Notes: generated by a model not told the origin, from the letters alone. Shown: positions 17,328 to 28,476, counted from the first letter of the stretch. The stretch: 64,000 nucleotides of DNA from Otatea glauca (GCA_036346275.1 CM070730.1:38672918-38736917); one strand, 5' to 3'. Translations and numbers: made by a program.

Positions 17328-17577
17328 TCCTCTTCGATCACAAATATTTATCATTTTAAATTCTTTAAAATATAATTTTAACTACTAATTTATATTATAA
17401 TATATATATATATAACTTAATAGGACTATAATATTACGAAAGTACTTTTTGAGATAAATCTAAACATATGATTTTCATGTATCCAATTTAAATATTTAAA
17501 AAGATATTGATAATCAAAGTTTCAAAAGTTTGACTGCACCTATATCTAAAACGATAACTATTTATGACCGAAGAGAC
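17328..17577. mobile_element. Decayed MITE with ~28-bp imperfect inverted ends (Stowaway-like)
   Basis: The left end tcctcttcgatcacaaat is the imperfect reverse complement of the right end (attatgaccgaagaga-type), extending inward through atatttatcatttt/aaaacgataactatt. The ~250-bp length and AT-rich body fit a Stowaway-type MITE. A TA duplication cannot be assigned with certainty. Confidence 0.55.
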
Positions 17578-18299
17578 TAGCACACCACTTAATTGCAATT
17601 TTGATTTGCCCTCCACATGAATATGTAGAAATTTCAACTAGACCATCGAGTCTTCAAGTTTGATGTAAAAAATTGAAATCTATAAAATCACTTTACCCAA
17701 AAGCTTAAGATATTGAAATTAAAAACAAACAATATACTCGGCATACTTCATATACTTGCCACTGTGGGACACTCTTCGTCTTCACGAATATTTATAGATT
17801 CCTATGTTACGGATTACATTTCTCTTAAACACTACTATAAAAAAACCCTTTTTTTTTTACCGGCCTATCGTTGCCAGTTCATAAGCTAAACCGGTAAAAA
17901 TGCTTGACCGAAAAAGAACCAGCAGTGATAGTAACTTATCACTGTCGATTCTAAAAAATACCGGTAATGATACTATTACTGTCGGTTCTTCTTAAGAACT
18001 GGTAGTGATAAGTTATTATCACTGTTGGTTCTTAAGAAGGACCGGCTAAGACTGACAGTGATAATGGAGGAAGTATCACTGCCGGTTCGGCTTACAAACC
18101 GACAATGATAATATTTTTGAAAAATCATAACTTTTTCATATGGAATATGGAGTCGGATGGAGACAAAATTTATATGAAAATTGTAGCTCTCGATGAGATC
18201 TACAACTTTGTAGTTGACAACTGTTTTCTTTGAAGTCATTTAGATGTCCAAATAATCATTGAAACTTTCGGATACGAACACAACAGTAATCCAGCAAAT

Positions 18300-18705
18300 T
18301 AACATCGGCCAAAGGCCGACGTTAATTAGCCGTTTGCCGACGGTAGTACTAATTAACGTCGGCAAACGGGTAATTAACGTCGGCTGCTAGCCCACGATAG
18401 TTAATCGACGTTAATTAGACTAATTAACGTCGGCCGCCGACGGTAATTACTATTTAACGTCGGCCAGACGCAGCCGACGTTACTTACTGCCCTGACCCCA
18501 ATAATTAACGTCGGCCTAGTCCTGGCCGACGTTAATTAGTGCCTCGGGCTAATTAACGTCGGCCTAGGCCTGGCCGACGTTAATTAGTGCCTCGGGCTAA
18601 TTAACGTCGGCCTAGGCCTGGCCCACGTTAATTAACGATTTGCCGGATTTCCCAGATTACTAATTATCGTCGGCCTAGGCCTGGCCGACGTTAATTAGCC
18701 ATATT
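18300..18705. repeat. Left subterminal array of family C CACTA
   Basis: About 14 palindromic units pair ttaacgtcggc with gccgacgttaa. At 18503-18650 a ~55-bp higher unit containing cggcctaggcctggcc is repeated nearly unchanged about three times. It mirrors the shorter array at 21232-21340. Confidence 0.8.
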
Positions 18706-20089
18706 AGGGGCAACTTTTACCCCTATTTTCATGCTTCGCCACACAATTCAATACATAATATAATCAACATTGACAGCAATTCACACATCAACACAATACA
18801 ATTCATGAATATAATCAATCCGAAGAAAGAACATGCATATAATCAAGTTATCGATCCATCATAATGTCCAAATTGTCATAACATTCAAAAAAGGCCAAAG
18901 TGACACAACTACAAACACATCCAAAGTACAACTCGAATCAAACACGTCAAAAGTGACACAAGTATCAAACAAGCTACAACTACTGGCCGCCATCTGGTTG
19001 ATTGGGGTTCTGGCCGCCATCTGGTTGATTGGAGTTCTGGCCGCTTGATCCGGAAGCAAAGAGCGTGTTGACAAAGGCAGTTGCACCGTCGGTTCCCTAC
19101 ACAAGAAAATGCAACATTAGACAATAATATAAGAATGAATGTACCAAAAGGAAACAAGTAAGAAACGAATCACGGATCTGCGAGTCTTTGCAAGCGTTGC
19201 GGTGAGTCTTGTAAGACGAGGACCCATGTGCCGATGATCCCTACATAAGGCAACAATTATAGCTAGATTGATCAAATTTTAGTAGATTTACAAGTTTTGA
19301 CAAAGTTTAGTGGTCATATTAGTAAGTGTAGCCATATTGAGTAAATTTAACTACATTTACACAGTTTAACTAGAACTAGGGATGGCAATCGAATTCGGTA
19401 CCTCGGGTCCAACAGTTGAACCCGGACCGAGACCAAATATCGACAAGACCGAACCAGCGGTACCCATGGGTCCAAATTGGACCTGGACCGAACCCGATGG
19501 ATACCCGGGACCCGACGGGTACCCGAGACCCGAAAACACAAATATTCATTAGACAAGGAAAACTGGGTATGCAGCACATTTACTAGGAAAGCGAAGACAT
19601 GTAAACGAGTATATAGTAACAGGAAGCTCATTAAGGAGCAACCAGTGTCGCAAGATTCGTTCCCACTTACTTTATGCCATGTTTCGAGACACATAATCAC
19701 AAAAATGACCAAGTATCAGATACCAAATGGCATTGACTGTAATGATGAATCAAATGAAAAGTAATAGTTACCTTTACAATATGCAGTTGTATACAACAAA
19801 GAAGAACAATTGCACAAATTCCAAACAAAATCCACATTGAAAATATGAAATTCCTCTAACAACAGATCCATCAGCATAGCTATATATAAAAATTCAGGTT
19901 GAGTCGGCCTAACAGGCACAATTCATAAGATATCAAATCAGGCTTTAAGTATATTGTAGTGATACATATACAGTTTATATATTGAGGTAGCTAATACACC
20001 TGGGATCTGGCTATAAACGCAACTTAATTACTGGTTGATCTCCCTCCCACCACTGTACAGTATACACCATGCATCTGGTATATAGATAT

Positions 20090-20130
<41 letters not shown>

Positions 20131-20765
20131 GTTTTTAGACCCATTATTTTCAATATAACTGCATGTATGTACATTATACGTCACTTTTTTTGCCGACATG
20201 CAAGCGGTGCATGGTTTACGTGTGGTAATGTCTTTTGAGCAATCAATTTAATTTCGGAAGGATCTCCCCTCGATCCGTTGATTCCTAAAAAGTTACGTGT
20301 CTTTGCATGAACAAGCTAGATGCATATATGGTGGTATTCCATACATTGTGGCGGACAAATTTTCTTGTCTTTGCTCGCACGATTAATTCAAAGCTGCCAT
20401 GCAGAGCCGCTTAATTATACTAACTAACTAGATCCTCTTCCATAACATGCAAGTTGGTATTCGATTGTACAGGCTCCCTCCTCTTAGGGTTTAGGGCATC
20501 ATCGCCTTGCTCTTTTACATGCTATATATGGTGTAGAAAACATGGATAGGGTCATAGCTAGGCTTTCCCTTAAGCTAGGTCAAACATACAACATTATATT
20601 ATCTCCACTCTTGTCTTGTTTCCCATTGCTTTCAACTTTTTAGGTGTGGTGCAAGCACAAAAGATACTTGGAACTTGTTATGCCCCGATTTTGTTATCCA
20701 CCATCATTTCATATTTGTCCTAACTCCTAATCACATGCCTAAAGTTTCGCAACCGATTCAATGTA
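18706..20765. other. Interior of the nested CACTA element, no gene recognised
   Basis: This is mostly AT-rich, with no conserved domain. A 27-bp tandem repeat (ctggccgccatctggttgat...) occurs at 18983-19044 (two full units and part of a third). At about 19378-19540, gggatggcaatcg followed by gggtacccgaga-type palindromes resembles a hAT-like MITE common in plants, but I cannot define its ends. A (TA) microsatellite fills 20092-20129. Confidence 0.45.
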
Positions 20766-21212
20766 TGTACCTTATCCGGGAGGGGAGCAAGGCGGAGGGA
20801 GCCGGGCGCGCCGGGCCGGAGGAGGCCGGGCGGGGGAGCCGGGCATCGCCGGGGCGGCGGAGGAGCCGGGCGGGCGGAGGGGAGCGGGCGGGGGGAGCGG
20901 GCGTCGCGGCGGGCGGAGGGGAGGCAGGCGACAGGCGGCCGGAGGAGCCGAAGCGAGCGGCCGGCGGGCGGAGGAGCGGGCGTCGCCGGGCGGGAGTAAG
21001 GCGCGGCGGCGTGGACGGCGTGGCACGAGGAGCGGCGAGCGGCGGCGGCGTGCGGCGTCGCCGAAGCGGGCGGGAGCGGCGCGGCGGCGTGGGCGGCGTG
21101 GCGCGGCGGCGTGGCGATTGGCGTGGCGCGGCGTGAGCAATTGGGCGGCGTGGCGATTGGGCGGGAGCGAGGCAATTGGGCGCGAGGTGCCGATTTCGAT
21201 ACCTATCCGGCA
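20766..21212. promoter_or_regulatory. CpG-rich block in the nested CACTA element
   Basis: This is an extremely GC-rich stretch of gcggcg and ggcgtggcg near-repeats, open in several frames on both strands because stop codons are rare at this composition. The long Gly/Arg/Ala and Pro/Arg frames are not credible proteins. By analogy with the GC-rich blocks at 2741 and 36070 it may be a promoter and first-exon island of a lost gene reading leftwards. Confidence 0.4.
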
Positions 21213-21231
21213 AACGCGTCGGCCGAAGAAT

Positions 21232-21340
21232 AAGCCGGCGTTAATTAGTTAATTAACGTCGGTCCCATGTCAGCCGACGTTAATTAACTAATTAACGTCG
21301 GCTTATTCTTCGGCCGACGTTAATTAAAATGGCCGACGTT
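21232..21340. repeat. Right subterminal array of family C CACTA
   Basis: Four ttaacgtcgg/ccgacgttaa units with ggcttattcttcggcc palindromes lie just inside the TTTCCTGTAGTG terminus and mirror the array at 18300-18705. Confidence 0.75.
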
Positions 21341-21724
21341 AAATTCCCTGTTTCCTGTAGTGGAAGGGATAAAAGGAAAATATATTTTATAGTAGTTGAG
21401 AAGTGTATTTTAGGTGAGATGGTAAGTGGTGTTCGTGCGGAGTAACGGGTTACAGGTTCGACTCCTACCAACCGCACGCGTGCATATTTCGCGTGAAAAT
21501 CGCGTGACTTGTGACTTGCGACGCGCGAGACCGAGCGTAGTAAGTACAGGGTGGTAGACTTGTAATTTTTTTTTGATTTTAATGAGTGATAGACTATCAC
21601 TGCCGATTCGCATACAAACCGGCAGTGATAGTCTGCCGACCAATCATTGCTGGTTCCAATATCGGGCGATGATGCGGTTTGAAACCGGCAGTGATCTGAT
21701 GTTTTGTAGTAGTGAAATTTGATT

Positions 21725-22383
21725 GCAAATTTTCATTTATATCATTAGTTATGGTCCACTTCTCACTTTTGCCACTAAATTTTGTAGTCTCTCACTTATG
21801 CCACTATTCCATTAGGTACATGTTTGGTTTTGCTCCTGCCGTGTCCAATTCCCATCAAGTGAACACGGTTTGATCGTTAATAAAATTGCAAGCAAATCAT
21901 AAAAAGATAGAATGGTATGATAAAAACATAGAAAATGCAAAACAAATACCAAAAAATAGTACTGGATTATACACAAATATTCATGGATCAATTTTGTGAA
22001 AAATTACAATAAATTTTTTTTCACCGAATAAAACTTTTCAATCTTTCTCAGAATTTAAGGGAACATCCTTAATATTTTTCTAGTGTAAAATATTTTCAAA
22101 TTATAAGAATTTTGTTCGGAAGTGATTCTTCTATTTTTCTAGTTTTCTATTATTTATGGTATTTTTCTTTAGATTTCTTAATTTTTCTGGTAATGTTTAT
22201 GAATTTTCTATGATTTATGGCATATTTCTTAAGAGTCAAACACTGTTTACTTCATAGAATGGGTTCCGGAATTGCAAAACCAAACATGTACCTAATGAGA
22301 CAGTGGCATAAGCGAGAGGTTGGAAAATTTACTGGTAAAAGTGAGAAGTGGACTGCAACTAATGGCATAAATGAAACTTTTCC
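21725..22383. mobile_element. Mutator-type foldback MITE, 659 bp (9-bp TSD)
   Basis: Long inverted arms (about 125 bp each, for example ggtccacttctcacttttgc and acatgtttggttttgc with their complements) flank an AT-rich centre. AATTTGATT occurs on both sides (21716-21724 and 22384-22392). A 9-bp duplication with long inverted arms indicates a Mutator-like (MULE) non-autonomous element. It has no coding capacity. Its left duplication overlaps the right AAA duplication of the CACTA element ending at 21714. Confidence 0.82.
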
Positions 22384-22584
22384 AATTTGATTTTAGATTA
22401 GTATTTTGTTAAGTTTCATACACAGATTAGTTCATCAAAAACTTGAGTTGTAGAGAAAAAGACGGACATTTTTCTCGTACTGCAACAAAAAATTGCTTGT
22501 GTGATTTTTTTTTTGAATTAACGGATCTATGACAGTTTTGTATTTTAGGATATAATGTCACAAATCCCCCCACACACAAACACA

Positions 22585-24117
22585 CACTACTACAGAACAC
22601 CATATCACTGTCAGTACCAAATTGGCATCGCTGTCGGATTTTAGAACCGGCAGTGATTAGGCGGCAATGATAGTCCGACTATCACTGCCGATTTGTATGC
22701 GAATCGGCAGTGATAGTCCGGTTCGTAAATCACTCAGTAAAATAATAAAAAAAATTATTTGCATCCGAACCGACCACCTCGTATTCTAGCACGACCGCGC
22801 GTCACAAGTCACAACTCAAGCGATTTTCGCGCGAAATACGCACGCGTGTGGTTGCTAGGTCTCGAACTCGTGATCTGCTGCCTCACGCGATCCCACCTTA
22901 CCATCTCACATATCACTCATTTCTCAACTAGTATAGCATATATTTTCTTTTTGTTCCTTTATCTCTGAAACTTTTGATGATTATTTGGATATCTAAATGA
23001 ATTCAAATGGAAAGATTGTCAACTACAAAGTTGTAGATCTCGTCGAGAGCTACAATTTTCATATAAATTTTATCTCCATCCGACTCCGTATGGAAAATTT
23101 ATGATTTTTCGAAAAATGATTGATAGCATTATTACTGCCGGTTGGGAATACGAACCGCCAACTGGGAGTGATACTATTATTTGGATATTTAAACTACTTT
23201 CAATGAAAAGTTATCATCTAAAAAGTTGGAGATCTCGTCGAGAGCTACAATGTTCATATAAATTTTATCTCCATCCGACTCCGTATGAAAAAGTTATGAT
23301 TTTTTTGAAAAATGATGGATAGCATTATTACTGTCGGTTAGGAATACGAACCGCCAACCGACAGTGATACCATTATTCGGATATTTAAACTACTTCAAAT
23401 AAAAAAGTTGTAAACTATAAAGTTGTAGATCTCGTCGAGAGATACAATTTTCATATACATTTTATCTCCATCCGACTCCGTGTGAAAAAGTTATGATTTT
23501 TTAAAAATGGTTGATAGCATTATTACTGCCGGTTAGGAATACGAACCGCAAACAGGCAGTGATACTATTATTTGGATATTTAAACTACTTCAAATGAAAA
23601 AGTTGTCAACTATAAAGTTGTAGATCTCGTCGAGAGCTACAAGTTTCATATAAATTTTATCTTCATCCGACTCCGTATGGAAAAGTTATGATTTTTCGAA
23701 AAATGGTTGATAGCATTATTACTGCCGGTTTGGAATACGAACCGCCAACCGGCAGTGATACCATTATTTGGATATTTAAACTACTTTAAATGAAAAGTTG
23801 TTAACTACAAAGTTGTAGATCTCGTCGAGAGCTACAATTTCCATATAAATTTTATCTCCATCCGACTCCGTATGAAAAAGTTATGATTTTTCCAAAAATA
23901 TCAGCACTGTCGGTTCTTCTAAAAACCGGCATTGATAGTATTACTGCCAGTTCAGACACGAATCGGTAGTAATAAGGGATTTATCATTGCTGGTTCAACA
24001 GGAAAAAGCCGTTACTGCCGGTTTTACATCCGAACCGACAGTGATAATATTATTACTGTTGATTTTTGATGAATCGGCGATGATATGACTACAAGAATCA
24101 TTGATTCTGTAGTAGTG
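22585..24117. mobile_element. Mini CACTA element of family A (TSD ACA)
   Basis: The left terminus CACTACTACAGAACACC starts at 22585. The right terminus TTGATTCTGTAGTAGTG ends at 24117. ACA flanks both sides (22582-22584 and 24118-24120). The inverted repeat CACTACTACAGAA is exact over 13 bp. Subterminal units (ccggcagtgat) lie at 22600-22720 and 23900-24090. There are no genes; the middle is dominated by a ~195-bp tandem array. It is a non-autonomous relative of 17830-21714 in opposite orientation. Confidence 0.9.
22985..23900. repeat. ~195-bp tandem repeat, about 4.6 units
   Basis: Unit starts (atgattttt) are at 23101, 23296, 23493, 23688 and 23883, spacings of 195-197 bp, with a partial unit upstream. 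Each unit holds tatctccatccgactccgta, gttgtagatctcgtcgaga and an actgccggtt...gaaccgccaac palindrome. A single related monomer in inverse orientation lies at 18113-18270 in the sibling element, so the array arose by amplification inside this copy. Confidence 0.9.
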
Positions 24118-24120
24118 ACA

Positions 24121-25335
24121 TTCACGTACTCCCAAGACCAACAACACCTGGGACTGGGAGAACTAAAAATACATGCAATATGGAGTAAAAATACAGTACG
24201 ATATGCACGCAGGGAGAATCTATCCGTGTGCTCCTCCTGCTGAATACATTCACCCGGGTTAAGTTCTCCATGTTCTTGTTCACTTGTGCTGTTGCCTCTT
24301 GTTCTCTAGCCTTGATCCGTAGTACGTGCATACACGCAGGAATGCAGGCAGGCACAGGTGACAGCCGATGTAGTGCACAATTGCACATCACATTCATGCA
24401 GCAGTAGCAGCCTACAGTAGGGGTACAGTTTTTGTTGAGACTTGTGCAATGTTTATATGCAGTGCAGTTATACATATTTTGACTAGAGTACGTGCTTGCA
24501 GTGGAGATGGCAACGCCACAGTCATATGGCCAGAGCTCAGCAGGGGTAGCTAGAAAAGGCTTATGTTGCACACTGACAAGATTCCCTTATAGCTGATGCT
24601 CGCACAGCGGTAGGCATTTCATGTGCCAATCTGTCGTCCATGCATGCCAAATGGTCGACTAGTCCCGGCAGCTACTGGATCTGGTCTTCTAATGCCAACA
24701 AGACATACGTGGTTTTGTTACTTTGTGTGAATTTAACAGGACCCCAGCATAGGCTGCAGACAGTATTTAGGTCTGACATACATACGCATCCTATGCTCAA
24801 ACAGCATGAATAGAGTATATTTTGTACTATTTGGTCTTGGTTTTGGTTTATGATCACAAAGGTTTAACCTGGCCAAATACGTAGACGCGGAAGGAGTAAT
24901 TGGGTTGTTCTCGTAGTTTCTACGGAGTGGGGTCCGAAAAGTACATTGTTGGAATTGGATTGGACCTATGTAGGAATTTCATATGAAACTTAATTCAATA
25001 TATTTCTCATAAGGAGCTGGAAAAGTATATGTGTTTCAAATTATGAGGCTAAGTAGATGCGGATCGCGTGGCGACGCACCGTGCAAGCCTCACATCTAGG
25101 AGGACTTAAATGCAATTTCAGAATTTTCAAATGGGCTTCTTACAAAAGAGACAGTGAAGACTTAAATGTAATTGTGTAATTTTTGGAGGGACTTAAATGC
25201 AATTTTAGAAATTTTTGAAGGGCCTTTTTTGCAAAATAGCTGATAGAAGGATCGAAACGCAATTTCAAAACTTTCAAAGGGCCCTCTCGCAAAATCAGTG
25301 ACGTGGCGCAGCCCTTACACGTGAAGTCCCCGAGG
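24121..25335. other. Unassigned non-coding DNA
   Basis: I recognise no gene. Between about 25090 and 25310 a diverged unit (acttaaatgcaatttt...aagggcc...gcaaaa) recurs roughly every 55-60 bp, three to four times. The open frame at 24122-24571 on the minus strand shows no family feature. Confidence 0.5.
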
Positions 25336-25345
25336 TTTAATATAG

Positions 25346-26147
25346 AGAAAATTCCTTATTTGCCACTGAAAGTTGACCGGATCTCTAAAATACCATCGTG
25401 AAACAGTGCTAATGTTTCTATAAAAATTTCAGAGCATGATTAGCTTTCTGAATTTCTGGAAATTTTTTTACTCATTATGTCTTAATGAAAGAATCTAGAT
25501 TTTGATTTTTCAGAAGCACTAAATAAATTAAAAAATTTATAAAACTTTTCGGAGAGTTTCTTGGATTGTTTGGAACTTGAATAAAATATTCTAGATTTTT
25601 AAATGTTCTGAATTAAAAGCTTGAAAATAGGAACATCAACTAGGTTATGTGCTTTTCCAATAACCTAGTTGTTGTTCTAATTTTGAAGTTTTGAATTCAA
25701 AATATTTAAAAGCAAAAAATATTTTATTTAAGTTAAAAATAATCCAAGGAACCCCTCCAAAAAGTTTCATGATTTTTTGAATTTATTTAGTGCTTCTAAA
25801 AAATAAAAAACTAGATTCTTTTATTAAGGTAGAAGCATTAAAAGATTTTTCTAAAAATTAACAGAGCTGATCATACTTTAAAATTTTTATAGAAATGTTA
25901 GCACTATCTCAGGATCATCTCCAATTATTTTTGTAAAATTCTAATTATATTTGACATATTTAATTGAGGATAAAGATAGGTATAATCATCTTTTCACATA
26001 CAAGTTAACGGTAAAAGGAACGATCAACTAATGAAAATGACAAAAACAAGATGAAAGTTGAGATCTAATGGAAATGAAGGGAAGAGCAGTTTTGCAAAGA
26101 CATTTAAGACTCTGATCAACTTTTAGTCGTAAATAAGGAATTTTTTT
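25346..26147. mobile_element. Mutator-type foldback MITE, 802 bp (10-bp TSD)
   Basis: The inverted arms span most of the element: attccttatttgccactgaaa on the left pairs with the complement of gtcgtaaataaggaat on the right, and further in, aaagaatctag, cactaaataaatt and aacctagttgttgttctaat have complementary partners around a centre near 25660. TTTAATATAG occurs at 25336-25345 and at 26148-26157. The duplication length and long arms fit a Mutator-like element. It is AT-rich with no coding capacity. Confidence 0.82.
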
Positions 26148-26157
26148 TTTAATATAG

Positions 26158-27184
26158 GTAGTATTAGAGCGTGGTGTAGTCTCCATTGGTCCTATTGAAC
26201 TGAAACTCCCTTAAGTACTATTGGTTTTCCTAGATATCGGCCGTACTACATCTGTTCTCATGTGTGTATTTCCTATGCTCAAACAACATTAATAGATGGG
26301 CAAAAAGCTCGTCAGGCTCGAATAAAAATTGCTTTGATTATAATAGTTAATAGGTTTAAAATTGAAATGACCTAATTTCAAGAAAAATTGTTAATGAGAC
26401 TTGGCTCGATGGTCACTTGTTAGCTAAATAACTATTTAAATGATAAATAAAATAATTTTATGTCGAACTATGTCAATTTTAAAATAAGTCCGATAATAAT
26501 TATGGACATACACGAGAGAGACCGTTGTCTGAAGTCTGAACATGGTTGTATTCAACTACCACTAACGAAACAAGCCATGCATCCATCGATCGTCACAGAC
26601 AAGTTGCTAGTATAACGGTTATAGCTTAGCTTTAACATAGCAGGATTTTGTTCTGTATCCAGAGCGGTGAAACGTACCTATGCAAATTTTCTCACACGTC
26701 TGCATGCACGTATGCAGGCTCTCGTGACATGTATCTCTGCATGCATGCAGCGCAGCTACACTGGATGGCAGGAGACATATACGGCACAAGAACCTAGGTG
26801 ACGACATGCATCCATCCATCTGAAGAAAGAGAGATACTACATAAAAAGAGAAGAAAAAACAAAGTCCAATCATCTAAACAGATGCTGATAGGATTTGAGA
26901 TGGCAGGTTTAAAGCAAGGAAAGCACCAAACAAAAATCCATAGAAACTTATTTTTTTCTTTTGACAGGTGAGTCGTAGTACTCTCAGACTACTGGTAGCT
27001 AGGTACTACTGCCACAGGCTCACAGCCACAGCGAGCGACTTGGAAAGTTGGAATCCCAATAAAAGCTACCAACGAGATGTTTTCTTGGCTGAATTATTGG
27101 CGTCCTTCGTATTGGACACGGCAAATCAAATTATGGAGTATTGCAGCAGCGAACTTTGTAGACCCGTAGCTCGTTTTCTTGTTT
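26158..27184. other. Unassigned non-coding DNA
   Basis: No gene is recognised. A 24-bp phrase (cctatgctcaaacaacatta) at about 26273 repeats one at about 24789. The open frames at 26619-26873 and 26968-27240 have no recognisable domain. Confidence 0.45.
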
Positions 27185-27573
27185 TCAAATCTAGTCTCTA
27201 TAATGTATTTATAAAAATAGTTATTTCTCATTATGAATGACGCGGCAGACGATATTTATCTTCTGTCATGCTCAGAGAGTGCGGAAACCGATCGAGGCCA
27301 TGGCAGCACAGGCGAGTGCAGTAGCAAAGCTCCTTCTGCTTTACCCAAGCGCAGCAGGAGCCGGCCTTCCGTATGCACACACATGTCCCCACGTATGCAC
27401 CCCGAGGCCCCGCTGTCCTGTGCTTGGACGCGCTCCCGTGCCCCCCGCGCTTGCCCGTGGTACCACGATCCCGGTTGGCTTCCGCTCTCTCTGGTGCGGC
27501 AGGGGACAGGTGTCGTCTTTAGCGATGAGGAGAGAGTCATTTTTGCAAATACTTTCGTGGGGACTAGATTTGC
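27185..27573. mobile_element. Unnamed ~0.4-kb inverted-repeat element, copy 1
   Basis: The left end aaatctagtc with subterminal tttataaaaatag is an imperfect inverted match, about 40 bp long, to the right end (gtcatttttgcaaatac ... ggggactagatttgc). The middle is GC-richer and holds gcggca-type motifs. Copies 2 and 3 lie at 27681-28082 and 28631-29004, and an isolated left end at 15854. I do not recognise the family; size and ends fit a MITE. The open frames inside (27233-27602) are not credible genes. Confidence 0.5.
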
Positions 27574-27680
27574 AAAAAAAAAAGCTACAGGAGACTAGAT
27601 GAGAACAGTGTTTCAAGTAGCAGTATATGTGTTGGGGGCATAGATTGTAGAATTTTTCGTTTTTTAGACACTTTTTTTTG

Positions 27681-28082
27681 GCAAATATGGCATTCTTTGA
27701 AATAAAATTATAAAAATACTCTATTCTCAACCACGGAATGTGCGGCAGACAACATGTGTCACCTGCCGCGATCTCGTACCGTGGCGGCACGTCCCATCGC
27801 AGTAGTGGCACCTCCGGGCTCAGCAGTAGGGGACCTGCCGAGCTACCAGCTAGGAAGTTACCAAGCTAGCATGGATAGAAAGTGGCTTAATTAGCCACTT
27901 AATTAAGCAAAGTCCCTTAATTAGTGACTTAAATAAGTGATTAATTAAGTGACTAATTAAAGTGCTTTGTTGGTGAACCTGCCGAGGTATGGTTCCACAT
28001 TAGAAAAACTTGATGCACTCCTGTAGCACCGCGGTCGAGAAGGGGGCATTTTTTGCAAATTGATTTGGGTGGGCTAGATTTG
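27681..28082. mobile_element. Unnamed ~0.4-kb inverted-repeat element, copy 2
   Basis: The left end gcaaatatggcattctttga with aaaattataaaaatactct pairs with the right end gcattttttgcaaattg ... ggctagatttgc. The middle holds gtgcggcag and cacctgccgcg. At 27880-27965 it also contains an AT-rich cluster of ttaattaag/cttaattaa palindromes. It belongs to the same family as 27185-27573 by end sequence and length. Confidence 0.5.
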
Positions 28083-28133
28083 CAATATATATATATATAT
28101 ATATGATCATATGGCGAAATGGGACACCATAGG

Positions 28134-28476
28134 GCGTGGGCACCATGATTTCAAATGTATGAATTCAAGCCAAATTCGGATATATTTTTTTGAAACTTTC
28201 AGTTTTTGGGTATATACTCATCTATAACAATTCAAATGAAACACATACCTTTAAAAAACTATACTCGAATTTAAAGACTTGAACAAATTTAGATCACATG
28301 CTTTGCTAATTTATATATAAAATCAGCACATATCTATAATCAAACTATCATCAAAAAATGAAACTCTAGTTTGAATTTCAGTTCAAACTTGTTTGAACTA
28401 GTTAGTAATTAAATTGGTTAAACTCAATATCCTAAAAATTTCACATGAAAATATCATTTTTAGATCATGGTGTCCT
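28134..28476. mobile_element. Possible MITE with gggcaccatgat ends
   Basis: gtgggcaccatgatttcaaatg on the left is an imperfect inverted match to catttttagatcatggtgtcc on the right, enclosing ~340 bp of AT-rich DNA. A target duplication was not identified, so the class is open. Confidence 0.4.

Larger units (their letters stand above)
18279..21362. mobile_element. Nested CACTA element, family C (TSD GAA)
   Basis: The left end CACAACAGTAATCC at 18279 aligns as an imperfect inverted copy of the right end, CTGTTTCCTGTAGTG, ending at 21362; the similarity continues inward to ttaac(g/a)tcggcc. GAA flanks both sides (18276-18278 and 21363-21365). Subterminal arrays of ttaacgtcggcc/ggccgacgttaa fill 18300-18700 and 21232-21340. 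No TNP2 or protease is recognisable in 3.1 kb, so it is non-autonomous. The internal part holds a GC-rich block and AT-rich sequence. Confidence 0.82.
17830..21714. mobile_element. Family A CACTA derivative, split by a nested CACTA element (TSD AAA)
   Basis: The left terminus CACTACTATAAAA starts at 17830. The right terminus TTTTGTAGTAGTG ends at 21714. AAA flanks both sides (17827-17829 and 21715-17717+4000, that is 21715-21717). The subterminal arrays carry ccggcagtgat/atcactgccgg units (17860-18120 and 21590-21705). Removing the nested element 18279-21362 leaves roughly 0.8 kb with no coding capacity, so this was a small non-autonomous element. It shares a ~150-bp monomer (18113-18270) and a tRNA-like block (about 21415-21475) with the sibling at 22585-24117, in inverted orientation. 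Confidence 0.85.

Noticed and set aside
20720..21252. Long Gly/Arg/Ala and Pro/Arg frames on both strands
   Set aside because: The DNA is an extreme GC-rich near-repeat in which stop codons are rare; no domain is visible in any frame.
21415..21475. A functional tRNA gene
   Set aside because: Only a B box and a weak A box are visible, the spacing is too short and no cloverleaf can be drawn.
27233..27811. Three 94- to 156-codon frames on both strands
   Set aside because: They overlap one another and fall within copies 1 and 2 of the inverted-repeat element; composition alone explains them.
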